Assembly: GCA_029204225.1 (NCBI GenBank)
Contig: CM055094.1
Span: 8,661,234-8,725,233, forward strand
Length of the DNA stretch: 64,000 bases
Direction: 5' to 3'
Source: Diphasiastrum complanatum
Lineage: Eukaryota; Streptophyta; Lycopodiopsida; Lycopodiales; Lycopodiaceae
Shown in pieces: positions 22,737-33,611 of this stretch. The position numbers and the translations under genes were made by a program. Each line of letters opens with the position of its first letter. Position 1 is the stretch's first letter. The notes below the pieces were generated by a model. That model worked only from the letters and a program-made list of their open reading frames with translations, did not search any database and was not told where the DNA came from.

Positions 22737-25557
22737 CTCCCTCTTGAACTTTGCAGCTTTGTTCATTCAATCCAATTGCCTCTCTTTGCTTGGTAAAAAG
22801 TGACTTGTCGAGCAGTTTCATGAGGAGATCGACAATTATACTTTCTGATTTTATGAAATGGACCTGGAGCTCTCCTTTTGAGATCAAATCTTGAATGTGA
22901 TGGTACTTTAGAGGAATGTGCTTTGTCTTTGAATGGAAGACAAGATCCTGGAACAGATAGATGGCACTCTGGGAGTCCATCATCATCGTGCTTGGCCCCT
23001 CTTGTGGTATCCCGATTGCCTCCAACATCATCTGCAGCCACACTACCTCATTCACTACTTTTGAGCCTGCTACATACTCAGCTTCGCAAGAGGATTGAGC
23101 TCCCAGGGTTTGCTTTTTGCATATCCAGTTGATTGCAGTTCCGCACGCTATTGTACATCCTCTAGTAATGGACTTGCTATCATCCTTGCAGCTCGCCCAA
23201 CTCGCACCACTGTAGTAATGCAGCTCGAATCCTTTCTCCTCGTTTCTAGCTCTGTAGGTTAATCCAATATTCTGGGTACCCTTCAGATACTGTAGGATTC
23301 GTTTGGCCATTTGCCAATGTGCTAGACTAGGATTGGAACAGAATTGGCTCAATGCATAAACAGAGAAGGCCAGATCCGGTCTAGTACAAATTGTCAAGTA
23401 CATCAGACTCCCGATTAAGTTCTGGTAGGATATACCTGCCATCTTCTGTTCTTCCTCTTCTGTTTTTGGCCAATCATGTTTCGTGAGCTTGGCTCCAGCT
23501 ATCATTGGTGTGGCTTTCTCTTTGTAGTCCATCATGTGGTACTGCTTCAGCACTTTTTTGGCATATTCTGACTGACTCAAGTGCAGTTCGCCATTTGTTC
23601 AATCTCTTCTGATCTCCAGCCCTAGGCATTTTGTTTCTTCTCCAAGATTTGTGATTTCGTAGCTTTCAGAAATCTGACTCTTCGTGTCTTTGATCAGCCT
23701 CAAGGAATTTCCTATCATCAGTGAATCATCCACGAAAATGGTCAGTATCACAAAATTCTTTCCTACTCTTTTGATGTAGACATTACAGTTTGGTTGAGTA
23801 CGGTTGAAGTCTAGAGACTTCAGAAGACCATCAAGCTTTTTGTACCAGGCCTGTGATGCTTGTTTCAGACCGTAGATGCATCTTTGCAATCGACAGACAT
23901 ATTGTATGTTGTCGGGGTCTTCATAGACTTCAGGTTGCTTCGTGAAGATTTTCTCCTCTTGATCTCCATGGAGAAAGGTTGTTTTCACGTCAATCTGGTG
24001 AATTTCTAGATTGTACTATGTGGCGTATGCAAGGAGTAGCCTTATGCTTGTCATCTTCACCATGGGCGAATATGTGTCGAAATAGTCGACACTATATCTC
24101 TGCATGTAGCCCTTTGCGACAAGACTTGTCTTGTAGCGGCCAATAGTGCCATCTGATTTTAGCTTTTTCTTGTACACCCACTTGCAGTCGACTATTTTCC
24201 TATTTTCTAGTAGTGGCTCTAATGTCCATGTCTCGTTTTGTCTCATCGACTCGATCTCCTCTGACATTGCCTGCTTCCAGAATTCTCCCTCTAGACTCTG
24301 GATAGCTTCTTGGTATGTTGTTGGCTCTTCTGTGAAGCTGTAGCACTGGAACTGCGTGTCTTCACTGCATTGAAGATTGTCAAAATAGCGGTCTAGAGTT
24401 CTTCTTTGTCTTTTTGACCTTCGAGGTTCGTTTCGTCGCTGCTCGAACATTCCTTATTCGTGAGGTCAATCCTCTACTTCCTGCTGCTCTGGAATCTGGG
24501 GCTCTGCATTCTCATTTGATGTATGTCCTCGATCTCCCTCTTGAATAGGCAGTAGTGTGAAGATCTCATGGCCTCTTTCATCTTTCAGTTTAGGGAATGT
24601 GGACTCGTTGAACTTCACATCTCTGTTCGAAACAACCTTCTTCGTGGTTGGATCGTAGAGTCTGTACACATGTGTTCTGTTCGAGTAGCCGACCATGGTT
24701 GTTTGCTCGGATTTGTCATGGAGCTTGCTTCTCTTTTCCTTTGGAATGTGCTTGTATGCTGCACATCCAAACACTCATGTGTATGACAGATCAGGCTTTT
24801 TGTCTGTCCACATTTTGTATGGTATTCTGTTCTCCAGCGCTGTCGTTGTAGATCTGTTCTGTAGGTGTACAGCTGCAGCTATTGCCTCGGCCCAGAATTG
24901 ACCTGACAATTGAGCCTATGCCTTCATGCATCTGGCTCCTTCGACTAGCGCTCTGTTTTTTCTTTCTGCCACACCGTTGTATTCAGGTGTGTATGCAAGA
25001 GTGAACTGGTGTTCGATCCCCTATTCTTCGCAGAATTTTGAAACTTTTGTGTTTTGTATTCACCTCAATTGTCAGATCTAAGGATCTGTATCTTTTTTGA
25101 GGTGTGTCGCTCCGCAAATGGCACGAACTTCTTGAAAGAATCAAATACATCGGATCTCTTTTTCAAGTAGTAGATCGTGGTCATTCGGTTGTAATCATCT
25201 ATGAACGTTAGAAAATATCTCAAACTTGAGAGCTAATCTGTTTTCATCGGTCCACACACATCAGAGTGGACGAGCTCAAGAACTTCTTTGGCTCTTCTTC
25301 CCTAGTGTGTGAATGGATTCCGATGTTGCTTGTCTTTCTAACAAGCTTCGCAAAACTCAGCCTCTGGCCTTGAAATCTTGAGACCTGTGACAATGTCCTT
25401 TCTGCTCATGTCATACAGGCTCCGCATGTTCCGTTGATACATTCTTCTATGCCAGAGCTGATTTTCGTTTTCTGAGGCATTTAATATGCTTTCAGAGTTG
25501 CTGATTATTTTGGCCTAGTAGAGATTTTCTTCTCTGCATCTGACCATCAGCAACTTG
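22737..25557 (-). pseudogene. Unit C: copia integrase, reverse transcriptase and RNase H
   Basis: Minus strand, in order: pre-integrase and integrase (about 25557-24466, many stops), RT (24450-23599), and RT connection/RNase H (23580 to 22740). RT shows KTSLVAKGYMQRYSVDYFDTYSP (near 24100, read as the fingers region) and the active-site FVDD at about 23.73 kb. RNase H shows SCEAEYVAGSKVVNE and the MMDSQSAIYL motif, and ends at CKVQEGV over the polypurine tract. A stop at about 24463 and frame changes between the blocks show that it is inactive. Confidence 0.85.
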
Positions 25558-25935
25558 CATTAGAGGAGTTTTGAACTCCAAAAAGACCCATTAAGAATTT
25601 GTGCAAGATGCCTTTTTTATTATTAAAATATTATAACACTAATACTTTTGACTTGCCATAACTTTTTAATCATAGCTCAAAAGTACATCAGCTAACATAT
25701 CATTGGAAAGCCTTTGTTGAGCGCTTTCCAATGCACCAAACTCCACTACATTCAAACTTACAACTAAAAAGTTATGCCATTTTTAGTATGGAATCAAAAT
25801 GTGGACTCAAAAAGTTACGTTACGTAGATTTCAAATTTGAGTGTTTTGATTGGTCCGTGTGTAAGAAAAAATTTTAAAAAAATATAAAAAGAATCTTTAC
25901 AAAGGGTCTTTTTTGGATTTAGAACTCCTCAAATG
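25558..25935. mobile_element. MITE-like insertion with about 32-bp terminal inverted repeats
   Basis: The ends CATTAGAGGAGTTTTGAACT.. (25558) and, on the other strand, CATTTGAGGAGTTCTAAATC.. (25935) match at 26 of 32 positions by hand. Unit E has the uninterrupted site (CAACTTG-TTTGTCG near 38055), proving insertion into unit C. The interior is AT-rich, non-coding, and contains a hairpin (CATTGGAAAGC / GCTTTCCAATG, 25702-25733). The length of about 378 bp fits a MITE. A target-site duplication could not be resolved, so the superfamily is not assigned. Confidence 0.75.
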
Positions 25936-26921
25936 TTTGTCGTCTTTTCGATCATACAGCAAGTGTTGTCGTCGAACAAAACTCGAATGCCTAGATCTGC
26001 CATCTTGGAGACAGATAGCAGATCCTTTCTGAGTGAGGGCACATAGAGTGCTCCTAGCGGCTCTGCTTGGCCTAACAGTGTTCATAGCTGTAGAGAGTCG
26101 ATGCCTTTGACATCGCATCTGCTTCCATCACCTAGAATCACTGCTCTGTCGTTTTTGAGTTTGCGAAAGTTGATCAAGATCTTTTTGTTGCAGGTTATGT
26201 GAGATGTTGCACCTGAATCGATGACTACATCGTAGTCGTGTTCAGAGTAGCTTGTCAAAGCTTCGTCGAGTATCGTGAAAGCTTCGTCACCTCTTTCAGC
26301 ATCCTTTGATGACTCTGCAACGTTTGTTTTTTTAGCTTTGTTTTTCCTTTTTGGGTTGAATCTGCAGTCGTATGCAGAATGCCCTTCTTCTTGCAGTGTA
26401 TGCAAGGTATTGCTGGATTGAACCAGCATTTGTTGGCCGTATGGCCTGGTTTGTGATAGTGATCGCAGGAAGAAGATTGTTGATTTGAGGACTTCGTCTT
26501 CTCGAACCTTGGCTTGTTTTTGTTCTTCTTCTTTCCTTTCATGAAGAGAGCCTTCTCTTGATCATTGCTTCCCTCTCCTTCGTCTCTCATCAGTCTCTCA
26601 TCAGCGACAAGACTGACTGCTTTGTCGAATGTCATATTTGGTAGACTCAGTATGAGCATTCTCAGCGACTGATAGGACGTCGACAGAGATTTCATGAAGT
26701 ACATCAGCTGCTGTGGTGATGGGACCTGGTGCTCCTGTCCTGATGCATCGAGTTGAGCGAAGATCGTTCTGATCTTCTCAATGTGCTGATCTAACTAGTT
26801 GCCATCCCACCGTATGGATTGCAGCTAATTGTGAAGGTGCATGACTGAAGCTGCAGTCCTCACTTCATACTTTTGCTTTAATCTTTCCCACGCTGCATGG
26901 CTGCTTTCGTAGTCTTCAATC
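25936..26921 (-). pseudogene. Unit C: copia gag-protease, interrupted by element D
   Basis: Minus strand: gag core (26704-26560, with SLSTSYQSLRMLILSLP), two zinc knuckles (first one CDHYHKPGHTANKC with its second Cys changed to Tyr; second one broken by a frameshift near 26400), and protease with VIDSGATSHITCNK at about 26235-26195. The N-terminal gag continues beyond element D at 32957-33186. Confidence 0.85.
26917..26921. repeat. Target-site duplication CAATC of element D, left copy
   Basis: CAATC at 26917-26921 and again at 32952-32956. Unit E shows the empty site (CTTCAATCTGCATG near 39025). The duplication could also be read as six bases (TCAATC). Confidence 0.88.
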
Positions 26922-27193
26922 AGTTAGAATTAAAGTTAGAATGACTGTGTTATTGTATTGTGGGTCCTATCAGTGGATAAGGATCAGTTGGCCTCGCCAC
27001 GAGGCAAGTCGACGGAACACTCGTCCCGCCAATGGCAACCTGCATGCATGGGTTGCCTGAGTGAACAACTATATGTACACTGTAATTTCATTTTGAGAAA
27101 TACAGTTGCTATGTGAGCTTGTTGAGGAGAGTGTTTTTTGTCTGTGTTACTGTGTAGCATGATCTGTGTTCCTGTGCAAAGCAAATTCTAAGT
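26922..27193 (+). repeat. Element D 5' LTR and adjacent PBS
   Basis: 272 bp, starting AGTTAGAATT and ending AATTCTAAGT, so the ends are not the canonical TG..CA. The primer-binding site TGGTATCAGAGCCG follows at 27194, complementary to the 3' end of initiator-Met tRNA. Confidence 0.9.
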
Positions 27194-28496
27194 TGGTATC
27201 AGAGCCGTACAGGGAGTGTACACAGTACAGTGTTGCCGTTGAAGAGAGCTTCTGGAGGATTGTCTTCTGAGAGTTCGGGGTTTTACGACGGGTTGAAGAC
27301 GGAAAGAAAAGCACTGGTGCACGGTTTTTGATTTATAGAGGCTTGCTAAGCTCAGCAGAGAGATTATTAGCCTATGCATAGCATCAAACAGGAAAAAATT
27401 TGGTGAAAAACTGACAATTTCGAAGCCAGCTGAAAATTGAAACCGGACTTGGGGTTACGGTTTTTATACATAACTTGTGATTTTTTCGCTGTTTGTGCAC
27501 CGTTTTGGATGTCGTAAGGACAGGAAGGAAGTTGATTACACTGTCAATCAGCCATGGAGATATTCTGAGGTTTATGTCAGAGATTTGTCTCCAGACAGTT
27601 AACCTAGCAGATTTGCAGTAAAAAGGTGAAAAAGCCACTTTGTCAAGTTGAGTTATAATCACCATTTCTCCACAGAATTTCCTGACTGAACACTCTACAG
27701 TGATGGATTCAGTAGGGCGACCCTACTCCAGGCCTCAGATCGTGCTCAAAACGATCCACAGGAGAGCTTGATCTCATAGTTTTCAGAGAAGGGAGGCGCG
27801 GTCACAGGCAGGAAAGTCGTGGGCTGTTCGCGCGTCCAACGCGATGAATAACTCAGTGTACCAAAGTTCATAGCGTATGCAGGAGTTTGGTTCGATGACC
27901 AGATGTACTTTGAACCTTTAGATGAGGTGTCAAATGAATCAACCATTCAGAATCTGTGATGGGAGAGAAATTTTGAACCACAAGATTTGGTTCAACCATT
28001 GGATGAGCTTTGAACAGGGTCCTGAAGAATTGAAGTGCATTCTGGCCTTCAACTTCATTAAAAATTTTCATACTGAAAGTTGAGTTGGGTCCCTTCACAA
28101 ATGAAGATTGAAGTTTCTTCAAAGTGAAGAAACAGTTCAAAAGCTAGAAAAGTCCCTTATTTTGGGTCCTTTGCCCGTTTTGACCCAAACGAAAGGCTAT
28201 AACCTCCAAACGAAGGGCACCTGGACTGTATCTGCAAGTATGGTATAGCAAAACAGAGCGGTTGCAGTGGAGAAAGTGTTTGGAGTACGCCAGAAGTAGT
28301 TTCACCATTCCACTGGGCACGTTGTTGGGAGTTGACGACTGAGTGCATTTCGGAAGGCGACGTTTCAAATTGGTGGAAAAGCGGCGAGTGGCCTGGTAAG
28401 AAAAAAAGTGCAGGTCATTATTTTCAACTTCTGACATCATTGTTGGCCTCGACATACTGTTCTTAGCCAAAGGCAGAAGTTTCAAGCAGTTTTGCG
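27194..28496 (+). other. Element D untranslated leader
   Basis: About 1.3 kb between PBS and gag with no open frame on the coding strand worth calling. It presumably carries packaging and dimerisation signals. Its last 100 bp are also preserved in the old fragment at 7355-7455. Confidence 0.6.
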
Positions 28497-31400
28497 ATGG
28501 CAAACATGGGAGAGTCCATTTTGAGTGAAAGTAGCAAATTGGACGGGATTTCCAACTATGCCGTGTGGAAATTTAAAATGAAAAACATACTGATGGAGAA
28601 AGATGTGTGGGAAGTCGTCACAGGTGATGAGAGAAGGCCGCCAAATGAAGCAGACATCAAAGTGTTCGACAAAAAGATGAGGAAAGCTTTGACCTTCATT
28701 AACTTGTCAGTGAAGGATCACATCATTACCCACATTTGTGATGCTATTACACCAAGACAGGCATGGGATGTGCTAAAGGAGCAGTTCGAGACGTCAAATT
28801 TGTCAAGAATCATGTTTCTGAAGTCAAAGTTGAATAGTGCATGCATGGAACAAGGAGAGCACATTCAGACGTACATGACCAGAATCAAAACAATGAGAGA
28901 TGAACGACATTCTATTGGAGAGCGCATACGTGATGTGGAGCTAGTGCATAATGCATTATGCAGCATTGCAGAACCCTATCAGATGTTTGTGAGCGGAATA
29001 GCATCAAGAGAAAGATTGCCAACCTTTGACGAGCTCACAGGAATCTTGATGCAGGAAGAGCAACGACAAGAAATGGTGAAAGCTAGACGTCAAAATACTG
29101 ATGATCAAGCACTTGCAACACGCCAAAAACAAGGCAAGGGCAAGCCCAAGAAGAAGACTAAGCAACAATTTGCCAAGTCTTAGAAGGATGAGGGATCTTC
29201 CAGCAAAACTAAGAAAAAAGACAAGTGCTTCCATTGTGGTAAAAAGGGCCACTGAAAGAGTGAATGTCGCAAATTCCTGGCGGAACAAGGCAAGGGAAAA
29301 CCAAAACAAGCAGGTAACCTTGTCGATGAAGGTGAGATTGAAGACTCTAGCATCTTCATATCTGCATTGTCATCTAATCAAGATGATCAAGCATGGTATA
29401 TTGACTCAGGAGCCACAAGACACATGACAGGTAACAAGAACTGGTTCAGTAGTTTGAAGGTGTTGGATAATGGGACATCTGTTTCACAAGCAAATGGTGA
29501 AATGTGCATGATCAAGGGGATAGGCACAGTTTCAATCCAACTGCCTGATGGCAAAAGCAGGATGATCAGGGAGGTACTTTACGTACCAGGTTTGAAGAAA
29601 AATCTACTTTCTGTTGGAGTCATTATTGATCAAAAGTTGAAAGTAGAATTCGCCCATGATCGTTGCTTTGTGAAGGATGCGAACCAAAAGTTCAAAGTTA
29701 TTGTGAATGGAGTAAGAGAGCCCAATACAAAATTGTACAGGTTGAATGCTACAATCAAGGGGCAACATGGACTTGTATCATCCGTTCCTTTGCAAACTGA
29801 GTTGTGGCACAAGAGGCTTGGTCACTTGAACTTGGGAAGCCTCAAATTGATGAGAAAATTGGAGATGGTAACAAGACTGCCTACCATAGAAGATCACTTG
29901 AAATTGATGTGCGAATCTTGTATATATGGGAAGCAGCATCGAGAGAAGTTCAAGAAAGGGGGTGTTGCAAGAGCAAAAAACATCCTGGATTTAATCCACA
30001 CAGATTTATGCAGGCCTATGAGGACCATGTCCTTAGGAAAAGCCTTCTATTTCATGACCTTTATTGATGATATGTCACGTAAGACGTGGACCTATTTCTT
30101 GAAGAAGAAATCAAATGCTTTTGAGAACTTCAAGAACTTCAAAAACTTGGTCAAAAATCAGACAGGTGAGGAGATCAAAGTCCTAAGATCAGAAAGTGGA
30201 GGTGAGTATAAGTCTAATGACTTCAATGATCTTTGTGATCAATGTGGGATTAAAAGACAATTTACGCAAGCTCATACTCCTGCTCTCAATGGTGTAGCTG
30301 AGCGCAAAAATCGTACGATTGTGGAAAGTGCCAGATCTATGCTAGTTGAGATGAAATTACCAAAAGATTTTTGGTCAGAAGCATGTAGCACGACAGTCTA
30401 TCTTCAAAATAGAAGTCCTACCATTGCCATATCAAAAATAACACCTGAGGAAGCATTCACAAAGAAGAAGCCAAAGGTGAACCACTTGCGAATCTTTGGA
30501 TGTAAGGCCTTTGTACATATTCCTAAGGAAGAAAGACGTAAACTTGACATAAAAGCTATCAAGTGCATATTCCTAGGATATGATGATCGCGTAAAGGGCT
30601 ATAGATGTTTTGATCCAGTCGAAAACAAAATCCATATAAGCCGAGATGTTATCTTTCATGAATCCAAGATGTATGAAGACGAAGATACTGAGAAGATAGA
30701 CACATCCAGTAGGAAAAATGGTATAGTGAGGATACCACCTGATGATGATCCATTCATTGACCTTCCGAGTGATGAACATGAGGATACATCTCAAGATACT
30801 ACTACTCAACCTCAAGAAACAGGTTGGAGAGGTAGGGACAAACCTTTTGGTGCAAGAAGGATTGAAATTGCAGGTGACAAACGCAAGAAGAAGGATGTAC
30901 CGTGGGATACATTTTCATCAGGAACCCGATCAGCTGACAGAAAGCTCCCTAAGTGGTTTGAGAGATTGATGGAGAGCCGTGAGATAGATGACTTTCCAGG
31001 ATCATCTAACCAGGGAGAGCTACGAAGATCAACAAGAGAGAAGATACTACCTGAAAGGTATGAAGCAAATTATGCTCTGTTATCCAGCATTATTCAAAGC
31101 AAAGGATCTTCGACTTATGGTGAAGCGAAGGATGATGACATTTGGATCAAGGCCATGGGAGGAGAGATGGAGTCAATTGCTAAGCATAGCACATGGGACT
31201 TAGTAGAACCACCAGTTGGCAAGAAACCCATTGGTTGCAAATGGGTATACAGAACTAAGTACCATGCAGATGGAAGCATAGCAAAGCACAAAGCAAGATT
31301 GGTAATCAAAGGGTACGCACAAAATAAAGGCATTGACTATGAGGAGACCTTTGCGCCGGTGTGTAAGTGGAATACTCTACGTCTACTTATTGCTTTAGCT

Positions 31401-32651
31401 TCGTATTTTGGTTGGCCTTTGCATCAGATGGATGTGAAATCTGCTTTTCTAAATGGTGAGTTAGAAGAAGAAGTGTTCATGGATCAACCTGAAGGCTTTG
31501 TAACGAAAGGACAGGAAAATAAAGTATGTCGCTTGAAGAAAGCGCTTTATGGTCTTAAACAAGCACCACATGTGTGGTATAGCAGGATTGATGCCTACTT
31601 TCGTTCAAAGGGAATGGTGAGAACACATTTGATCCAAATCTATATGTCTTATGCTTTGATGGTATGGTTGCTTTGATTGCTCTTTATGTTGATGACTTGA
31701 TTATTACGGGATATAATCAAGAGATGATAAACATGATCAAGAAAGACCTCATGGAACAATTTGAGATGACGGATCTCAGCCTGATGCATTACTGCCTTGG
31801 AGTAGAAGTGTGGCAAAAAGGACATGAAGTGGGTTTAACACAGGTGAAGTATGTCAAAGAGTTGCTGCACAGGTTTAGATTTCAGGATTGCAAACCAGTA
31901 AACACTCATATTGAACCAGGTAAAAAGCTTTCTAAGCTTGATGAATCACAGTCATTTGATGCTACGCTATATAGACAGTTAGTAGAGAGCTTGATTTACC
32001 TTACCACAACTAGACCAGATATATGTTATGTTGTTGGCATTGTAAGTCAGTTTATGGCAACACCTACAGAAACGCATTGGAAAGCAGCTAAACGCATTTT
32101 GCGTTATGTGAAAGGCACTTCAGAGTATGGCTTGATTGACAGGAAGCATGATAGTTTACCTGAGTTGTCTGGCTATGTGGATGCGGACTGGGGAGGTGAC
32201 TATGATGATCATAGATCTACCACAAGATATATATTCCAGTTTTATGGTAATTGCTTTTCCTGGTCTAGTAAGAAGCAAAGTACAATTGCTCTTTCCACCA
32301 CAGAAGCAGAGTATAAGGCAATGTGTAGAAGCTATATGGTTGAGACAAATCTTGGAAGAAATTGGCATGAAGCAGAAAAATCCCACGACTTTACATAGCG
32401 ACAGTCAGAGTGGCATTCAGCTAGCAAAGAATCCAGTGTTCCATGCGAGAACTAAACACATTAAGATTCAATATCACTTCATACGTGAGAGGCTACTGAG
32501 TCGTGAAATTCATGTTGTTCAATGTAGCACTGAAGAACAACTAGTTGATATTTTCACTAAGCACTTACTGGAGAAAAGTTTGATAAGTTTAGATCAAAAC
32601 TTTCTGTATTTAAAGTTTGTTGACTTTAAAGCTATGTATATGACTATATAA
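28497..32651 (+). pseudogene. Element D gag-pol polyprotein (two stops, two frameshifts)
   Basis: The polyprotein starts at ATG 28497 (MANMGESILSESSKLDG) and would be about 1,380 residues. Gag has the UBN2-type core (WDVLKEQFETSN). A zinc knuckle CFHCGKKGH-stop-KSEC (29226-29270) has TGA at 29253-29255 where Trp is usual. Another stop, TAG, lies at 29181-29183. Protease active site DSGA is at about 29403. Integrase (about 29990-30420) reads HTDLC, LRSESGGE and NGVAERKNR; the middle catalytic Asp of the DDE triad appears as Glu. RT has PIGCKWVYRTK, ALYGLKQAP and YVDD at 31685-31696. A frameshift near 31.63 kb separates the RT halves, and another near 32.33 kb splits RNase H (STTEAEY, then HSDSQSGIQLA). 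Confidence 0.92.
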
Positions 32652-32676
32652 AAAGTGACTCTACTTTAAGGGAGAG

Positions 32677-32951
32677 AGTTAGAATTAAAGTTAGAATCAC
32701 TGTGTTACTGTATTGTGGGTCCTATCAGTGGATAAGGATCAGTTGGCCTCGGCACGAGGCAAGTCGACGGGACACGCATCCCGCCAACGGCAACCTGGGT
32801 CATGCATGGGTTGCCTGAGTGAACAACTATATGTACAGTGTAATTTCATTTTGAGAAATACAGTTGCTATGTGAGCTTGCTGAGGAGAGTGTTTTCTGTC
32901 TGTGTTACTGTGTAGCATGATCTGTGTTCCTATGCAAAGCAAATTCTAAGT
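32677..32951 (+). repeat. Element D 3' LTR
   Basis: 275 bp, a close match to the 5' LTR; it contains GGGTCATGC where the 5' LTR has a 3-bp deletion. The same atypical ends (AGTTAG..CTAAGT) are followed by the CAATC duplication. Confidence 0.92.
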
Positions 32952-32956
32952 CAATC

Positions 32957-33222
32957 TGCATGAGTAGATCTTCATTTATGGACGAAAGGATGATCGTCAT
33001 TGCGCGCTCATCCTTTCTGATCCATTCAGCTCTCCTCGAGTCTCCCTCTGGAGGCTGCACCTCTGAGAGCCTGGTCACCGACCAGATGCCTTCACCCTTC
33101 AGGAGTGTTTTGATTTTGAATTTTCAGATTCTGTAATTTGCACCATCAAGACTGATTGCTACTCTGGTCTGGATTGATATAGCCATATTGTGTTGTCTGG
33201 AAAAATCATTGTTGGGTTGTTT
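32957..33222 (-). pseudogene. Unit C: N-terminal gag, cut off at an LTR deletion junction
   Basis: Minus-strand gag start at ATG 33186, matching the start at 39263 in unit E. Near 33222 the sequence jumps directly into the interior of an LTR (TTTTGTTATGATCC). The gag leader, PBS and about half of the LTR (about 415 bp relative to unit E) are therefore deleted. Confidence 0.8.
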
Positions 33223-33611
33223 TTGTTATGATCCAGAGAGGATTGTTTATACCTCCACTGTGTGGAGTCTACAAGATAGCTAAACGTAGAATCACAAGAC
33301 TAGTTAATGCTAATCAACTAGTTAGTTAGTCTCCGTCGTTGCTATTAGTTTCAGTTGGGCATGAAGCTCGTTGAGCTGCCAGTTGGCAGTGCGTAAGATT
33401 TCTCTTCGTGTATTTTCGTTCTTTTCGTTGTTTTCATTTTGCGTCCATTTTGCGCTTTGCAGTCCTGGAGGTGTGTTTACGATTCGCGATTGATTCGCGA
33501 ATCGTTCGTGCTTCGAGTCAAAGACATGCTAACTGTCATGAATTGTTCTCGTTCGACCTTCGTGTCTTGTTTGTGCTACGACAAAGTTGCAAGAGTTCAC
33601 CATTTTTTACA
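33223..33611 (-). repeat. Remnant middle LTR shared by units C and E
   Basis: 389 bp matching 39713-40103 of the 5' LTR, starting (minus) TGTAAAAAATGG at 33611. It serves as 3' LTR of unit E and truncated 5' LTR of unit C. Confidence 0.85.

Larger units (their letters stand above)
26922..32951 (+). mobile_element. Element D: nearly complete Ty1/copia retrotransposon
   Basis: 6030 bp on the plus strand, inserted in the gag of unit C. Order: 5' LTR, PBS, about 1.3 kb leader, gag, protease, integrase, RT, RNase H, polypurine tract AAGGGAGAG (32668-32676), 3' LTR. The domain order integrase-before-RT identifies Ty1/copia. Two stops and at least two frameshifts disable it. The LTRs differ at about 11 positions plus a 3-bp indel over 272 bp (hand alignment, about 4%), making it the youngest insertion in the nest. 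Confidence 0.93.

Noticed and set aside
22763-23132. Frames on both strands overlapping the RNase H region of unit C (similar ones at 33713-33916 and 35478-35997)
   Set aside because: Shadows of the RNase H reading frame; the same shadow appears wherever this pol segment is repeated.
33223-33611. Interpretation of the middle LTR as an independent solo LTR
   Set aside because: It has a polypurine tract on one side and runs directly into a truncated gag of the next unit on the other, so it is an internal LTR of the composite.
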